A DNA stretch of 64,000 bases from NCBI GenBank assembly GCA_015067315.1, contig SVMR01000007.1, forward strand, positions 1-64,000, read 5' to 3'. The notes under the pieces were generated by a model that saw only the letters and a program-made list of their open reading frames with translations, searched no databases and had not been told where the DNA came from. Every line of letters begins with the position of its first letter. The stretch's first letter is position 1. This document shows, piece after piece, positions 31,638 through 39,739 of the stretch. Position numbers and translations under genes: made by a program. Source of the stretch: Oscillospiraceae bacterium. GTDB lineage: Bacteria; Bacillota; Clostridia; Oscillospirales; Ruminococcaceae.

Positions 31638-32621
31638 ATGAAAACACCCGGCCTTATCGATCTCCATCTCCATCTTGACGGTTCCCTTTCCGTAAAATCC
31701 GTAAAAGAACTTGCGGCAATGCAGAATATCGAAATTCCCGAAAACGAAGAGGAACTTCTCAGACAGCTCCGAGTCAACGACGATTGCAAGGACCTTACCG
31801 AATATCTTGAAAAATTCGCTTTCCCGGGAAAACTCCTCCAGACAAAAGAAGCAATCGCTCTTTCCGTTTATAACCTTCAGGAAGAACTCAAGGAACAGGG
31901 ACTTATCCATGCGGAAATCCGCTTTGCTCCCCAGCTTCATACCCATAAAGGTCTTTCCCAGACCGAAGTTGTCGAAGCGGCAATCGAAGGACTTAACAGA
32001 AGCGATTTTTCCGCCGGACTTATCCTTTGCTGCATGCGCGGAACCGATAACCACGAAGAAAATATCGAAACAGTAAAAGTTGCAAAAGAATTCCTCGGAA
32101 AAGGCGTTGTTTCCGTTGATATTGCCGGCGCGGAAGCGCTTTTCCCCACCGAAAATTTCGGCGACCTTTTTGAACTTGCAAAAGAACTCGAAATTCCCTA
32201 TACAATCCATGCCGGCGAAGCCGACGGTCCCAAAAGCGTATGGAAAGCTCTTGAATACGGAACAAAACGCCTCGGCCACGGCGTCCGTTCCCTCGAAGAC
32301 CCCGCTCTTATCGAAAAAATTGTCGCAGAAGGAATCACCCTTGAAGTCTGCCCCACCAGCAACCTTCACACCTGCATGTTCCCCTCTATCGAGGAATATC
32401 CCCTTCGCAAACTTATGGAAGCAGGCGTTAAAGTCACCATCAACACCGACAATATGACCGTTTCCAACATAAGTCTTGCAAAAGAATTCAGAAAACTCAT
32501 CGCCGCTTTTGATCTTACCGACGAGGAGATCAAAGGCTTTGCAAGAAACTCCGTCGCGGCCTGCTTTGCCGACGAAGAAACGAAAAAAGTTCTTCTTGAA
32601 AAGATTGAAAAGGCGGAATAA
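31638..32621 (+). CDS. add: Adenosine deaminase
   Basis: A 327-aa zinc hydrolase converting adenosine or deoxyadenosine to inosine. Metal and catalytic residues are visible in order: HLHLDGS (about 10-16), HAGEA (the catalytic Glu), RLGHG (the catalytic His) and NTDN (the metal Asp). Length fits the family. The GGAGG site is well placed. The next gene follows after 15 bp with its own GGAGG, so the TIGR04076 gene is probably cotranscribed. Confidence 0.95.
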   Translation: MKTPGLIDLHLHLDGSLSVKSVKELAAMQNIEIPENEEELLRQLRVNDDCKDLTEYLEKFAFPGKLLQTKEAIALSVYNLQEELKEQGLIHAEIRFAPQLHTHKGLSQTEVVEAAIEGLNRSDFSAGLILCCMRGTDNHEENIETVKVAKEFLGKGVVSVDIAGAEALFPTENFGDLFELAKELEIPYTIHAGEADGPKSVWKALEYGTKRLGHGVRSLEDPALIEKIVAEGITLEVCPTSNLHTCMFPSIEEYPLRKLMEAGVKVTINTDNMTVSNISLAKEFRKLIAAFDLTDEEIKGFARNSVAACFADEETKKVLLEKIEKAE

Positions 32622-32636
32622 TATCTCGGAGGATTT

Positions 32637-32951
32637 ATGAAAAGGGTAAGAATAACGGCTTTACGCAGAACAATTTATCCGGATCTGATTGAAAAATATG
32701 AAAACCCGATGGAGCATGCCTGCGACGTTAAGGAAGGGCAGGTCTGGATCGCCGAAGGCTGGGAAAAACCGGAAGGCTTTTGCGACAGCGCATGGGAGAG
32801 CATTTCCGCTTTTGTGATGACTTTGGCTCACGGCGGCGAAAACTTCTATGACGGCTGGATGAAAAACCCGAAAACGGCGATGATAAGCTGCAACGACGGA
32901 TTCCGGCCGGTGAGCTTTTATCTTGAAGCGTTGGATGAGGATTCGGAATAA
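32637..32951 (+). CDS. TIGR04076 family protein
   Basis: A 104-aa protein of the TIGR04076 family. Matching pattern: KRVRITALRRTIYPDLIEKY at the start, CDVKEGQVWI in the middle and EGFCDSAWESISAFVMTLAHGG, with two conserved cysteines. Members are small proteins of unknown function, common in anaerobes. GGAGG lies 6 nt before the ATG. It is probably in an operon with add. Confidence 0.88.
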   Translation: MKRVRITALRRTIYPDLIEKYENPMEHACDVKEGQVWIAEGWEKPEGFCDSAWESISAFVMTLAHGGENFYDGWMKNPKTAMISCNDGFRPVSFYLEALDEDSE

Positions 32952-32984
32952 CGAGGCAAAAAATGAGGTTTTTTGAGGTGTATT

Positions 32985-33905
32985 ATGGTTAAACTTGGTT
33001 CTTTGAAAGAAGTTAAAGATTTGAGAAGCGTATGGCCGCACGAGGCGCTTGATTTTACTCCTTGGCTTGCCGAAAACATCGATTTTCTCGGAGAAACTTT
33101 GGGTCTTGATATAGCGGTTGAGGAAACCGAATCTTCTGTCGGAAGTTTCAATGTTGATATTCTTGCTTTTGAAGTTGGTACCGACAGAAAAATAATAATA
33201 GAAAATCAGCTTGAAGATACAAACCATGACCACCTTGGAAAAATCATTACATATGCTTCAGGTAAAGACGCAGACATTATTATTTGGGTTGTTAAGCATG
33301 CAAGGGAAGAACACAAAGCTGCAATAGAATGGCTTAATAATCACACAGATGAAAAAATAGAGTTTTTCCTTTGCGAGATAAAGCTGTTCCGAATCGGTGA
33401 ATCGCAGATTGCCCCCTCTTTTGTTATCGTTGAAAAGCCAAATGACTGGACGAAAGAAATTAAAAAAATCACTACAACAAATCCTACTCAACAGCAGAGA
33501 TTGGAATATTGGCAAGCTTTCAATGATTATGCTTTTCAAAATGCTGAATTTGCAAAATGTTTCAACAAGAGAAAACCTTCAACAGACCATTGGATGAGTT
33601 TGTCAATAGGTTCTTCCGCTTGTCATATTGACATTTCCAGAATACAAAAAAGAAAAATGCTTGAAGTTGAGATATATATAAATGAGGACAAAGAACTTTT
33701 TCATTCACTGTATTCAAATAAGGCAGAAATAGAAGCCACCGCCGGATTAAAATTTGATTGGCGAGAACTTCCGGAAAGAAAAGCAAGCAGAATCATTATT
33801 GAAAGAAAAGCTGATTTAGATAATGAAAACGAATGGTTCCAACAATTTGAATGGATTATGAGTGTTTGTATGAAAATGAAGAATTCTTTTAAAAAATATA
33901 TTTAA
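32985..33905 (+). CDS. DUF4268 protein with PD-(D/E)XK nuclease-like N-terminus, probably transferred
   Basis: A 306-aa protein. The first about 150 residues show the pattern NVDILAFE...KIIIENQLE...DHDHLGKIITYA, a PD-(D/E)XK-type core seen in proteins joined to DUF4268. The C-terminal part (about 165-300) fits DUF4268. Such genes often occur in defence and mobile islands. From about 33150 codon use changes: ATA, AAT, TTG and GAT increase and the sequence becomes AT-rich, unlike neighbours. The start is ATG 32985 after GAGGTG. Nuclease activity is inference. Confidence 0.75.
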   Translation: MVKLGSLKEVKDLRSVWPHEALDFTPWLAENIDFLGETLGLDIAVEETESSVGSFNVDILAFEVGTDRKIIIENQLEDTNHDHLGKIITYASGKDADIIIWVVKHAREEHKAAIEWLNNHTDEKIEFFLCEIKLFRIGESQIAPSFVIVEKPNDWTKEIKKITTTNPTQQQRLEYWQAFNDYAFQNAEFAKCFNKRKPSTDHWMSLSIGSSACHIDISRIQKRKMLEVEIYINEDKELFHSLYSNKAEIEATAGLKFDWRELPERKASRIIIERKADLDNENEWFQQFEWIMSVCMKMKNSFKKYI

Positions 33906-33915
33906 TGGTGTGAAC

Positions 33916-34401
33916 ATGATTAAAATTCTTTTCGTCTGCCACGGCAACATCTGCCGCAGTCCCATGGCGGAATTTGTTATGAAAGACCTGCTCGAAAAAA
34001 ACGGGCGCGAATATGAATTCGAAATTTCCTCCGCCGCAACAAGCACCGAGGAAATCCGGAACGGAATCGGAAATCCGGTTTATCCCCCGGCGAAAAAGCT
34101 CCTTGCAAAAAAGGGAATTGATTGCAGCGGAAAGCGCGCAAGGCAGATGACCCGCTCCGATTACGATTATTACGATTTGCTCATCGGAATGGATAATTGG
34201 AATATCCGCAATATGCTCCGCATAACCGGCGGCGACCCGGACGGAAAAATCAGAATGCTCCTCGATTTTACCGGAAGACCCGGCGAAGTTGCGGACCCTT
34301 GGTACAGCGGGGATTTTGAAACGACCTACCGGGACGTTCTCGAAGGCTGCGAAGGAATCCTTTTAAGCCTTCCCTCGGGGGAAGGTGGATTTTTCGGTTA
34401 A
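33916..34401 (+). CDS. Low molecular weight protein-tyrosine-phosphatase, 3' end in a repeat
   Basis: A 161-aa enzyme. The P-loop CHGNICRS is at residues about 8-15 (C-x5-R-S), with the general-acid aspartate in DPWYSGDFETTY, so it should be active. Targets may be tyrosine kinases of capsule or signalling systems. The final residues (SLPSGEGGFFG) are encoded by dispersed repeat sequence starting near 34361, which also supplies the stop. The start could also be GTG 33910, two codons earlier. Confidence 0.92.
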   Translation: MIKILFVCHGNICRSPMAEFVMKDLLEKNGREYEFEISSAATSTEEIRNGIGNPVYPPAKKLLAKKGIDCSGKRARQMTRSDYDYYDLLIGMDNWNIRNMLRITGGDPDGKIRMLLDFTGRPGEVADPWYSGDFETTYRDVLEGCEGILLSLPSGEGGFFG

Positions 34402-34430
34402 AAACCGAAAAAGACGGATGAGGGGAAAAT
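34361..34430. repeat. Dispersed repeat block 11, overlapping the phosphatase 3' end
   Basis: CCTTCCCTCGGGGGAAGG hairpin followed by TGGATTTTTCGG, its complement and GACGGATGAGGGG. It forms the last codons and stop of the phosphatase gene. Confidence 0.85.
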
Positions 34431-34466
34431 GAAAAAAAAAGTCCTTGCGAATATATCCGCCACCAC

Positions 34467-34495
34467 TTGAAAACGATGTGAATCCGTGCTATATT
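34467..34495 (+). promoter_or_regulatory. Promoter of the ABC-F leader
   Basis: TTGAAA and TATATT with a 17-bp spacer; transcription would start near 34502 and give a 230-nt leader. Confidence 0.65.
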
Positions 34496-34525
34496 AAAAC
34501 CATAAAACATGAAAAGGGTGAAAAG

Positions 34526-34712
34526 ATGCGCAAATAATCCGTTTTTGATGTAAGAAAAACAACCGAAAAACCTTCGGCGCTTCCGCAATTTTGCGGCGGC
34601 TTTGTTCCTTATGGAAAAACGCAGATTATTTGCTTAAAAGGCCCTTTTTTATCCAAAAAAACGAGCTTTTGTTGGTCTACGTTCGCTTTGCCGAAGGCAG
34701 ACCTTTTTTATT
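34526..34712 (+). promoter_or_regulatory. uORF and transcription attenuator controlling the ABC-F gene
   Basis: A three-codon uORF (ATG CGC AAA TAA, 34526-34537) follows GGGTGAAAAG. GCAAATAATC, inside it, is fully complementary to GATTATTTGC at 34624-34633, and CGTTTTT to AAAAACG beside it, giving a long alternative stem. A terminator hairpin (GGTCT...AGACC then TTTTTTATT, 34675-34715) ends just before the ribosome binding site. This is the plan of ribosome-mediated attenuators of antibiotic-resistance ABC-F genes. Confidence 0.75.
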
Positions 34713-34731
34713 CCCGAAAAGGAGGGAATTT

Positions 34732-36267
34732 ATGCTCCAGATTAAAAATCTTTCGATGAACCATACAAAAGATTCCCACGTTCTTTCCGAAAATCTTTCC
34801 TTTGTTATCAACGAAGGGGACAAAGCCGCAATTATCGGCGAGGAAGGAAACGGGAAATCGACCCTTTTAAAGCTTATCTATGACCCGGAACTTGTTGAGG
34901 ATTATATTGAATATTCCGGCGAAATAATCCGCGGCGGCGCGGTTTTCGGCTATCTTGCCCAGGAAATTTCCGATTCCGAAAAGGAACTTTCCGTTGCGGA
35001 ATTCTGCCGGAATTCCGAAGGTTTTTCCGAGCTTCTTCCTTATGAAATCCATGACATCGCTTCGCAGATAGGCATCGACCCGGAAATTTTTGAATCCGAA
35101 AGAAAGATGAAAACCCTTTCCGGCGGCGAAAAAGTAAAAGTCCGGATGGCGGCGGTAATGGCAAGGCGCCCGGATATTCTTCTTCTCGATGAACCTTCCA
35201 ACGATATTGATATCGAAACTCTCGAATGGCTGGAAAATTTCATCAATTACTGCGGACTTTCGGTTCTTTTCATAAGCCATGACGAAACCCTTCTTGAACG
35301 CACCGCGGATATGATAATCCATATGGAACAGCTCCGCAGAAAAACAAGGGCAAGATGCACCGTTTCAAAAACCGATTATAAAACTTACGTTTCCGAGCGT
35401 CTTTCCGGTTTTGAAAAACAGGAACAGCTTGCAAGAAGCGAAAAGCGGGATTTCGACAAAAAGATGGACCGTTACCGCCAGATTTACCAGAAAGTTGACC
35501 ATCAACAGGAAAACATTTCCCGCGGCGACCCGCACGGCGGCGCACTTTTAAAGAAAAAGATGCATTCCGTAAAATCCATGGGACGCCGCTTTGAAAAAGA
35601 AAAAGAAAACCTTACCCAAATGCCCGAAAGCGAAGACGCAATTTTCCTCCGCTTCGGCGAAGAAGCAAAAATTCCGAATGGAAAAAGGGTGGTTTCTTTT
35701 GAAATTCCGGAACTTTATGCGGGCGAAAAACGCCTTTGCGGTGAAATAAAGCTTGAGGTTTCCGGCGGTGAAAAAATCTGCATAATCGGAAAAAACGGTG
35801 CCGGAAAAACAACCCTTCTCCGGAAAATCGCCGAAGAACTCCTTTCCCGAAAAGACGTTAAGGCGGCATATATGCCCCAGAATTATGAGGAAGGATTCGA
35901 TCTTTCAAAAGACCCCATCGAACTTCTTGCAAAAGGCGGAACAAAGGAAGAACGCACCAGGATCCGCACCTATCTCGGAAGCATCAAATTCACCGCGGAC
36001 GAAATGAGCCACCCCGCAAAGGAACTTTCCGGCGGGCAGAAGGCGAAGCTTTTTTTCGCGAAAATGGCTCTTGGGGATTACAACGTACTTATTCTTGACG
36101 AGCCGACCCGGAATCTTTCGCCCCTTTCGAACCCGATGATAAGGGACGTTCTTAAAAACTTCGGCGGGGTTATAATAAGCGTTTCCCACGACAGAAAATA
36201 TATCTCCGAAGTTTGCGAAAAAGTTCTTGAACTTTCCGAAAGCGGACTGAAAAAAGTTGAAAATTGA
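34732..36267 (+). CDS. ABC-F family ATPase, probable ribosome-protection type
   Basis: A 511-aa protein with two ATP-binding cassettes and no membrane part. NBD1 has Walker A GEEGNGKST (about 36-44), signature LSGGE and LLLDEPSNDID. A charged linker of about 100 residues follows. NBD2 has GKNGAGKTT, LSGGQ and ILDEPTRNLS. ABC-F proteins act at the ribosomal E site, and those with attenuator leaders usually give antibiotic resistance. ATG 34732 follows AAAAGGAGGG. Regulation by the leader supports a resistance role, but the drug class cannot be read from sequence. Confidence 0.9.
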   Translation: MLQIKNLSMNHTKDSHVLSENLSFVINEGDKAAIIGEEGNGKSTLLKLIYDPELVEDYIEYSGEIIRGGAVFGYLAQEISDSEKELSVAEFCRNSEGFSELLPYEIHDIASQIGIDPEIFESERKMKTLSGGEKVKVRMAAVMARRPDILLLDEPSNDIDIETLEWLENFINYCGLSVLFISHDETLLERTADMIIHMEQLRRKTRARCTVSKTDYKTYVSERLSGFEKQEQLARSEKRDFDKKMDRYRQIYQKVDHQQENISRGDPHGGALLKKKMHSVKSMGRRFEKEKENLTQMPESEDAIFLRFGEEAKIPNGKRVVSFEIPELYAGEKRLCGEIKLEVSGGEKICIIGKNGAGKTTLLRKIAEELLSRKDVKAAYMPQNYEEGFDLSKDPIELLAKGGTKEERTRIRTYLGSIKFTADEMSHPAKELSGGQKAKLFFAKMALGDYNVLILDEPTRNLSPLSNPMIRDVLKNFGGVIISVSHDRKYISEVCEKVLELSESGLKKVEN

Positions 36268-36271
36268 AAGT

Positions 36272-36575
36272 GCAGGGCGGGGGCTTGCTCCCGCCGCAAA
36301 AAAGATTCCCGGAGGGCATTAGCGCCCCTTGTTAAAGGAGACTCCCCTGTTAGGGGAGATGTCTGCGAAGCAGACAGAGGGGTTGCCGTTTGCGGCTGAG
36401 CAAATAGGGCCACGAAGTGGCGAGGGGATTCTTTTCAATGTAAAGCTGGAAAGTTAATTAGAACTCCGTAGGGGCGACCCTTGCGGTCGCCCGCAAAAAA
36501 CCGGAGGTCAGCCTTCCCTTGGGAAAAGGTGGATTTTCTGCAACTTGTTGCTGAAAAGACGGATGAGGTGTCAAC
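36272..36575. repeat. Dispersed palindromic repeat block 12
   Basis: Contains GGGCGGGGGCTTGCTCCCGCC, CCCCTTGTTAAAGG, CTCCCCTGTTAGGGGAG, a GTCTGCGAAGCAGAC hairpin, GTAGGGGCGACCC..GGTCGCCC and a CTTCCCTTGGGAAAAGG module. No gene is seen. Confidence 0.85.
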
Positions 36576-36618
36576 CCCGTCTGTTTTCCGAAAATTTTGA
36601 TTTAAAGGAGCCGATTAA

Positions 36619-37254
36619 ATGAATAAATTTGCCGTTTTAATTTATCCCGATTTTTCTTTGCAGGAAATAACTTGCCTGACCTCGGCACTTTCGGTATGGT
36701 TCGGAGAAAAAATCGATTTTATCGCAAGCGAAAAGAAAGAATATAAAAGCGAGGAAGGCTTTGAAATTTTCCCCGGAAAGACTGTTAAAGAAGCAAAAAT
36801 CACCGATTATGACTGCGTGATTCTTCCGGGAACAATAAATCCTCTTCCTGCGCTTTATGATGAAAAACTGATTGATTTCATCATAAGCGGAAAGGGAACG
36901 GACGTTGTTTTTGCGGCAATTTCCTCTTCGCCGCTGCTTCTTGCAAAATCCGGAATTCTTGAAAACAAAAAATTCACCGCCGGATTTTTCATGCAAATGG
37001 CGGAAGTCTTTCCTTTTGTTGAAAAGGAAAATTTCATCCATAAAGGAATCGTTTGCGACGGGAATATCATAACCGGAATCGGAATGTTTTTCCGGGAATT
37101 TGCAAAAGAAGTTCTTCTTCGCTTCGGATACGATGTTGGAGAAAATTTTATGCTTGATAAACCGGCGGATTTTTCCGAAGATGAGCTTACTTTTTATTGG
37201 TCGGAAGAAAATTATTCCGAATTTCTGGAAGAATTGAAAGAATATGAAAAATAA
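36619..37254 (+). CDS. DJ-1/PfpI-like protein lacking the nucleophile cysteine
   Basis: A 211-aa class I glutamine amidotransferase-like fold: an opening KFAVLIYPDFSLQEITCLTSALSV in strands and helices, the acid strand YDCVILPGTINPL (about 64-76), and the elbow region VVFAAISSSPLLLAKSGIL. In active DJ-1/PfpI proteins the elbow reads CxG with a reactive Cys; here it is Ser. It may be a non-catalytic or sensor form. AAGGAG precedes the ATG. It is a single gene between repeat blocks. Confidence 0.8.
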   Translation: MNKFAVLIYPDFSLQEITCLTSALSVWFGEKIDFIASEKKEYKSEEGFEIFPGKTVKEAKITDYDCVILPGTINPLPALYDEKLIDFIISGKGTDVVFAAISSSPLLLAKSGILENKKFTAGFFMQMAEVFPFVEKENFIHKGIVCDGNIITGIGMFFREFAKEVLLRFGYDVGENFMLDKPADFSEDELTFYWSEENYSEFLEELKEYEK

Positions 37255-37261
37255 AACCCCG

Positions 37262-37525
37262 TCCGATTAAAAACCGCACATTGTTTCAATAACCTCTCTG
37301 CGTTTTGTTTTTTCAGGTGGAACGGATTGCCACGCCTTCTGCGAAGGCTCGCAATGACAGACCAATGTCATTCTGAGCGAAGCGAAGAATCCGTTCTCTT
37401 TTAAAAGGATTCCCGGAGGGATTCCTATTTAAAATACCGGTAAATTATAAAAGAATCCCCCAGTCTTTTTTAACCGCAGGCGGTTAAAAAATCCAGTACC
37501 CTTTGACAAGGGGGACTTTTTGAGA
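37262..37525. repeat. Dispersed palindromic repeat block 13
   Basis: Contains the module GCCTTCGCAGAAGGC with ATGACA...TGTCATTCTGAGCGAAGC, known widely in bacteria, plus AATCCCCCAGTC, a TTTTTAACCGCAGGCGGTTAAAAA hairpin in short form, and CCCTTTGACAAGGGGG. Confidence 0.85.
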
Positions 37526-37567
37526 ACAGTTCTTCCGTCTTTTCCCGGACGGGAATTTCGATTTGCG

Positions 37568-37596
37568 TTGACGGTTTGAAGAAATATTGGTATAAT
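37568..37596 (+). promoter_or_regulatory. Promoter of the Cys-rich protein gene
   Basis: TTGACG and TATAAT with a 17-bp spacer and an upstream TGG extension, 38 bp before the start codon. It is among the strongest promoters in the window. Confidence 0.75.
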
Positions 37597-37634
37597 TTAT
37601 ACAGATTTATTTTTGGCGGAAAGGGCTTTTTTCG

Positions 37635-37958
37635 ATGGAACACAAATGTAAATGCAAAAACGGCGGAAAGGGACATAATTTCATTCCGGACCGGATCACC
37701 GTTACCGGCGAGGGCGGAAAGGAAATTTCGAACCGCGACCTTGTCTGTCACCATTGCGTATATAAAAAGCGCGGGGATACTTCTTCGTGCCTGCGTTTTG
37801 ATATAAAACCGAAAGAAGTTCTTGCCGGCGGAAAATGCGAAGCATTCCTGAGCGGCGATCTTGGCGGAAAAAGCCAGGGCTGCGGAAACGATTGCAGCGG
37901 CTGCGGAGATTGCGGCGACTGCAAAAACAACTGCGGCTCCTGCGGATGTGAACATTGA
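37635..37958 (+). CDS. Cysteine-rich probable metal-binding protein (107 aa)
   Basis: A 107-aa protein with 14 cysteines. The N-terminal part (about 1-75) has CKC, CHHC and two further cysteines in an ordered context (HNFIPDRITVTG), like a small zinc-binding domain. The last about 26 residues hold eight cysteines in CG/C-spaced order (GCGNDCSGCGDCGDC), resembling metallothionein or metal-storage tails. It has a strong promoter and no signal peptide. The binding site for ribosomes is weak. Metal and role unknown. Confidence 0.75.
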   Translation: MEHKCKCKNGGKGHNFIPDRITVTGEGGKEISNRDLVCHHCVYKKRGDTSSCLRFDIKPKEVLAGGKCEAFLSGDLGGKSQGCGNDCSGCGDCGDCKNNCGSCGCEH

Positions 37959-37987
37959 TTTTTACTTTTCTGAAAGAGGTGACATAA

Positions 37988-38500
37988 ATGCCCATTAACA
38001 TCATCTATCGCGAAGCTGAACCTTCCGATGCCGGAAAATTCCTTGAATACTGCAAAAGGGTCGGTGCGGAAAGCAACAACCTCACCTTCGGCGCGGAAGG
38101 AATTCCTTTCACAATTTCCCAGGAAGCGGATTTCATCCGAAAATTTGCCGGAAACCCGGATTCCGTAATGCTTGTTGCCTTTGATGAAGGCGAACTTGTC
38201 GGAACCGGCGCGGTTTCGGTTGTTTCCGGAAAACCGCGTTTTTCCCACAGAAGGGATATTGCCATTTCCGTAAGAAAAGATTATTGGGGAAAAGGAATCG
38301 GTTCCGGACTTATGAATCTCCTTTTGGATTTCTGCAAAAAATCCGGGGCGGAATCCGTTGAACTGGAAGTCCGTTCCGACAACGAAAGAGCCATTTCCCT
38401 TTATAAAAAATTCGGTTTTGAAAAAATCGGAACAAACGAAAGATATTTCAAAATCGACGAAGAATTCTTTTCCGCCGATTATATGAATCTTTATCTGTGA
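37988..38500 (+). CDS. GNAT family N-acetyltransferase
   Basis: A 170-aa single GNAT domain. The acetyl-CoA loop is VRKDYWGKGIGSGLM (about 97-111). Motif B is represented by AISLYKKFGFEKIG. Opening INIIYREAEPSDAGKF and the usual length fit small-molecule or protein acetyltransferases. AGAGGTG precedes the ATG. The stop overlaps the next start by one base (TGATG), so the two are cotranslated. Confidence 0.9.
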   Translation: MPINIIYREAEPSDAGKFLEYCKRVGAESNNLTFGAEGIPFTISQEADFIRKFAGNPDSVMLVAFDEGELVGTGAVSVVSGKPRFSHRRDIAISVRKDYWGKGIGSGLMNLLLDFCKKSGAESVELEVRSDNERAISLYKKFGFEKIGTNERYFKIDEEFFSADYMNLYL

Positions 38501-39114
38501 TGAAAATTTTCGGTTTTGATTTCAGCAAACTTTCCTATTCAAAGGAAGAAAACTTAAAACACAACAGGCGCGTTATGAAGACCCTTGAGCGGAGCATAAA
38601 AAACGGTTTTTCGCCGGACGGTTTTATTGAAAACCAAAACCGCCTTGCCTGCATCAGATATTCCGCAAGAAATTTTGCCTATTGCGGCTGCGGCTGCATA
38701 GCCTATTGGAATATCCTTTTTTCAAGGGGCAGAATAATCGGAATCCCGCGGCTTGCTTCGGAAATGGAACGGGGATGCGTTTTTCGCGGAGTTTTCGGAA
38801 CAAACGCATATTTTATGAAGCGCTTTATGGAAAAGAAGGGCGAAAAAATCGAAGTTTCCCTTTCCCCGGAAGAAATTCTTCAAAACGGAGCAAAAGAAGC
38901 GATTGTAATGTATTATAAAAAGCCGAGAATTGCCCATTACGTTGCTTTCACCTCCGCCGGAAAAGACGAAAACGGAAAAAATCTTTACCGTTTTTACAAC
39001 GTCGGCGGAAAAATCATGCGGAAATTCGGCGAGGGAAACCCGGTTATTATGACGCTTGAGGATTTTATTGAGCAAACCGCATATAATTTTTCGATATATT
39101 TTAAACTTAACTAA
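38500..39114 (+). CDS. Papain/C39-like cysteine protease-type protein, unknown substrate
   Basis: A 204-aa protein with a possible triad: Cys in YCGCGCIAYWNILF (about 60-73), His in IAHYVAFT (about 144-151) and a polar residue in YRFYNVGG. The order and spacing recall cysteine peptidases of the papain or C39 type that begin their core with a CG..AxxN helix. It is coupled to the GNAT gene, so the two could act on the same substrate or peptide. No signal peptide. Family not firmly recognised. Confidence 0.55.
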   Translation: MKIFGFDFSKLSYSKEENLKHNRRVMKTLERSIKNGFSPDGFIENQNRLACIRYSARNFAYCGCGCIAYWNILFSRGRIIGIPRLASEMERGCVFRGVFGTNAYFMKRFMEKKGEKIEVSLSPEEILQNGAKEAIVMYYKKPRIAHYVAFTSAGKDENGKNLYRFYNVGGKIMRKFGEGNPVIMTLEDFIEQTAYNFSIYFKLN

Positions 39115-39142
39115 AAAAATCCCGCAGTTCTGCGGGATTTTT
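39115..39142 (+). terminator. Rho-independent terminator
   Basis: AAAAATCCCGCA, loop GTTC, TGCGGGATTTTT after the protease-like gene. Confidence 0.92.
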
Positions 39143-39149
39143 TTGTTTA

Positions 39150-39360
39150 AAGCCGGAAGTTAATCAGAACTCCGTGGGGTAGCCTCACTTGTTAAAGGGA
39201 GGCGGCATTTCCGTATGAAATGACGGAGGGATTCCTCCTCAAAATACCGGTAAATTATAAAAGAATCCCCCAGTCTTTTTTAACTGCAGGCGGTTAAAAA
39301 ATCCGGCCCCCTTTAGGCAAGGGGGCCTTTTTTGAATCCACTTCCCCTGATAGGGGAGGC
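39150..39360. repeat. Dispersed palindromic repeat block 14
   Basis: Contains CACTTGTTAAAGGGAGG, CATTTCCGTATGAAATG, the TTTTTAACTGCAGGCGGTTAAAAA-type hairpin in part, CCCCCTTTAGGCAAGGGGG and CCCCTGATAGGGG modules. Confidence 0.85.
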
Positions 39361-39362
39361 AG

Positions 39363-39398
39363 AAAAAAAGCTCCTGCATTATAAATGCGGGAGCTTTT
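39363..39398 (-). terminator. Terminator of the XRE gene
   Basis: GCTCCTGCAT pairs with ATGCGGGAGC (one G-U), and AAAAAAA on the left gives the T-run on the minus strand. It overlaps the last codons of the XRE gene. Confidence 0.75.
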
Positions 39399-39624
39399 AT
39401 TGCGCGAATATATCGTCAAAACCGACTTTTAAAATTTCTTTCAACAAAATAATTTCATCGGGATAAATATGCCTTTGTCCGACTTCAATTTTTGCGACGG
39501 CGCTTCTTGTGATATCGCATCCGCGAACCTGAAGCTGTGCGGCAAGTTCTTCCTGCGTAAGCTTTGCTTTTTCGCGCAGATTGCGGATGTTTTTGCCTAT
39601 CCTTTTTTCAACATCAATATTCAT
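39397..39624 (-). CDS. Small XRE-family regulator (75 aa)
   Basis: A 75-aa protein consisting of one Cro/CI-type helix-turn-helix (KNIRNLREKAKLTQEELAAQL, then SAVAKIEVGQRHIYPDEI) with no extra domain. ATG 39624 has AAGGTG at 8 nt. It is divergent from a 79-aa protein gene, and a matching inverted repeat lies between them, so autoregulation and control of the partner are likely. Confidence 0.88.
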   Translation of the reverse strand: MNIDVEKRIGKNIRNLREKAKLTQEELAAQLQVRGCDITRSAVAKIEVGQRHIYPDEIILLKEILKVGFDDIFAQ

Positions 39625-39635
39625 ACAACACACCT

Positions 39636-39716
39636 TTTGCACTTATTTAAGAACAAAATCCTTGACATTATTATATGAAGATGTTATTGTTGTTTTGCAC
39701 CTATATAAGTGCAAAT
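39636..39716. promoter_or_regulatory. Shared control region of the XRE / 79-aa gene pair
   Basis: TTGACA (39662) and TATTGT (39685), 17 bp apart, face the 79-aa gene. Just downstream lies TTGCAC-N8-GTGCAA (39695-39714), and a half-site TTTGCACTTAT (39637-39647) sits near the XRE start. The XRE protein is the obvious candidate to bind them. Confidence 0.65.
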
Positions 39717-39739
39717 AAAATATTTTTACAGGTGCTGAT

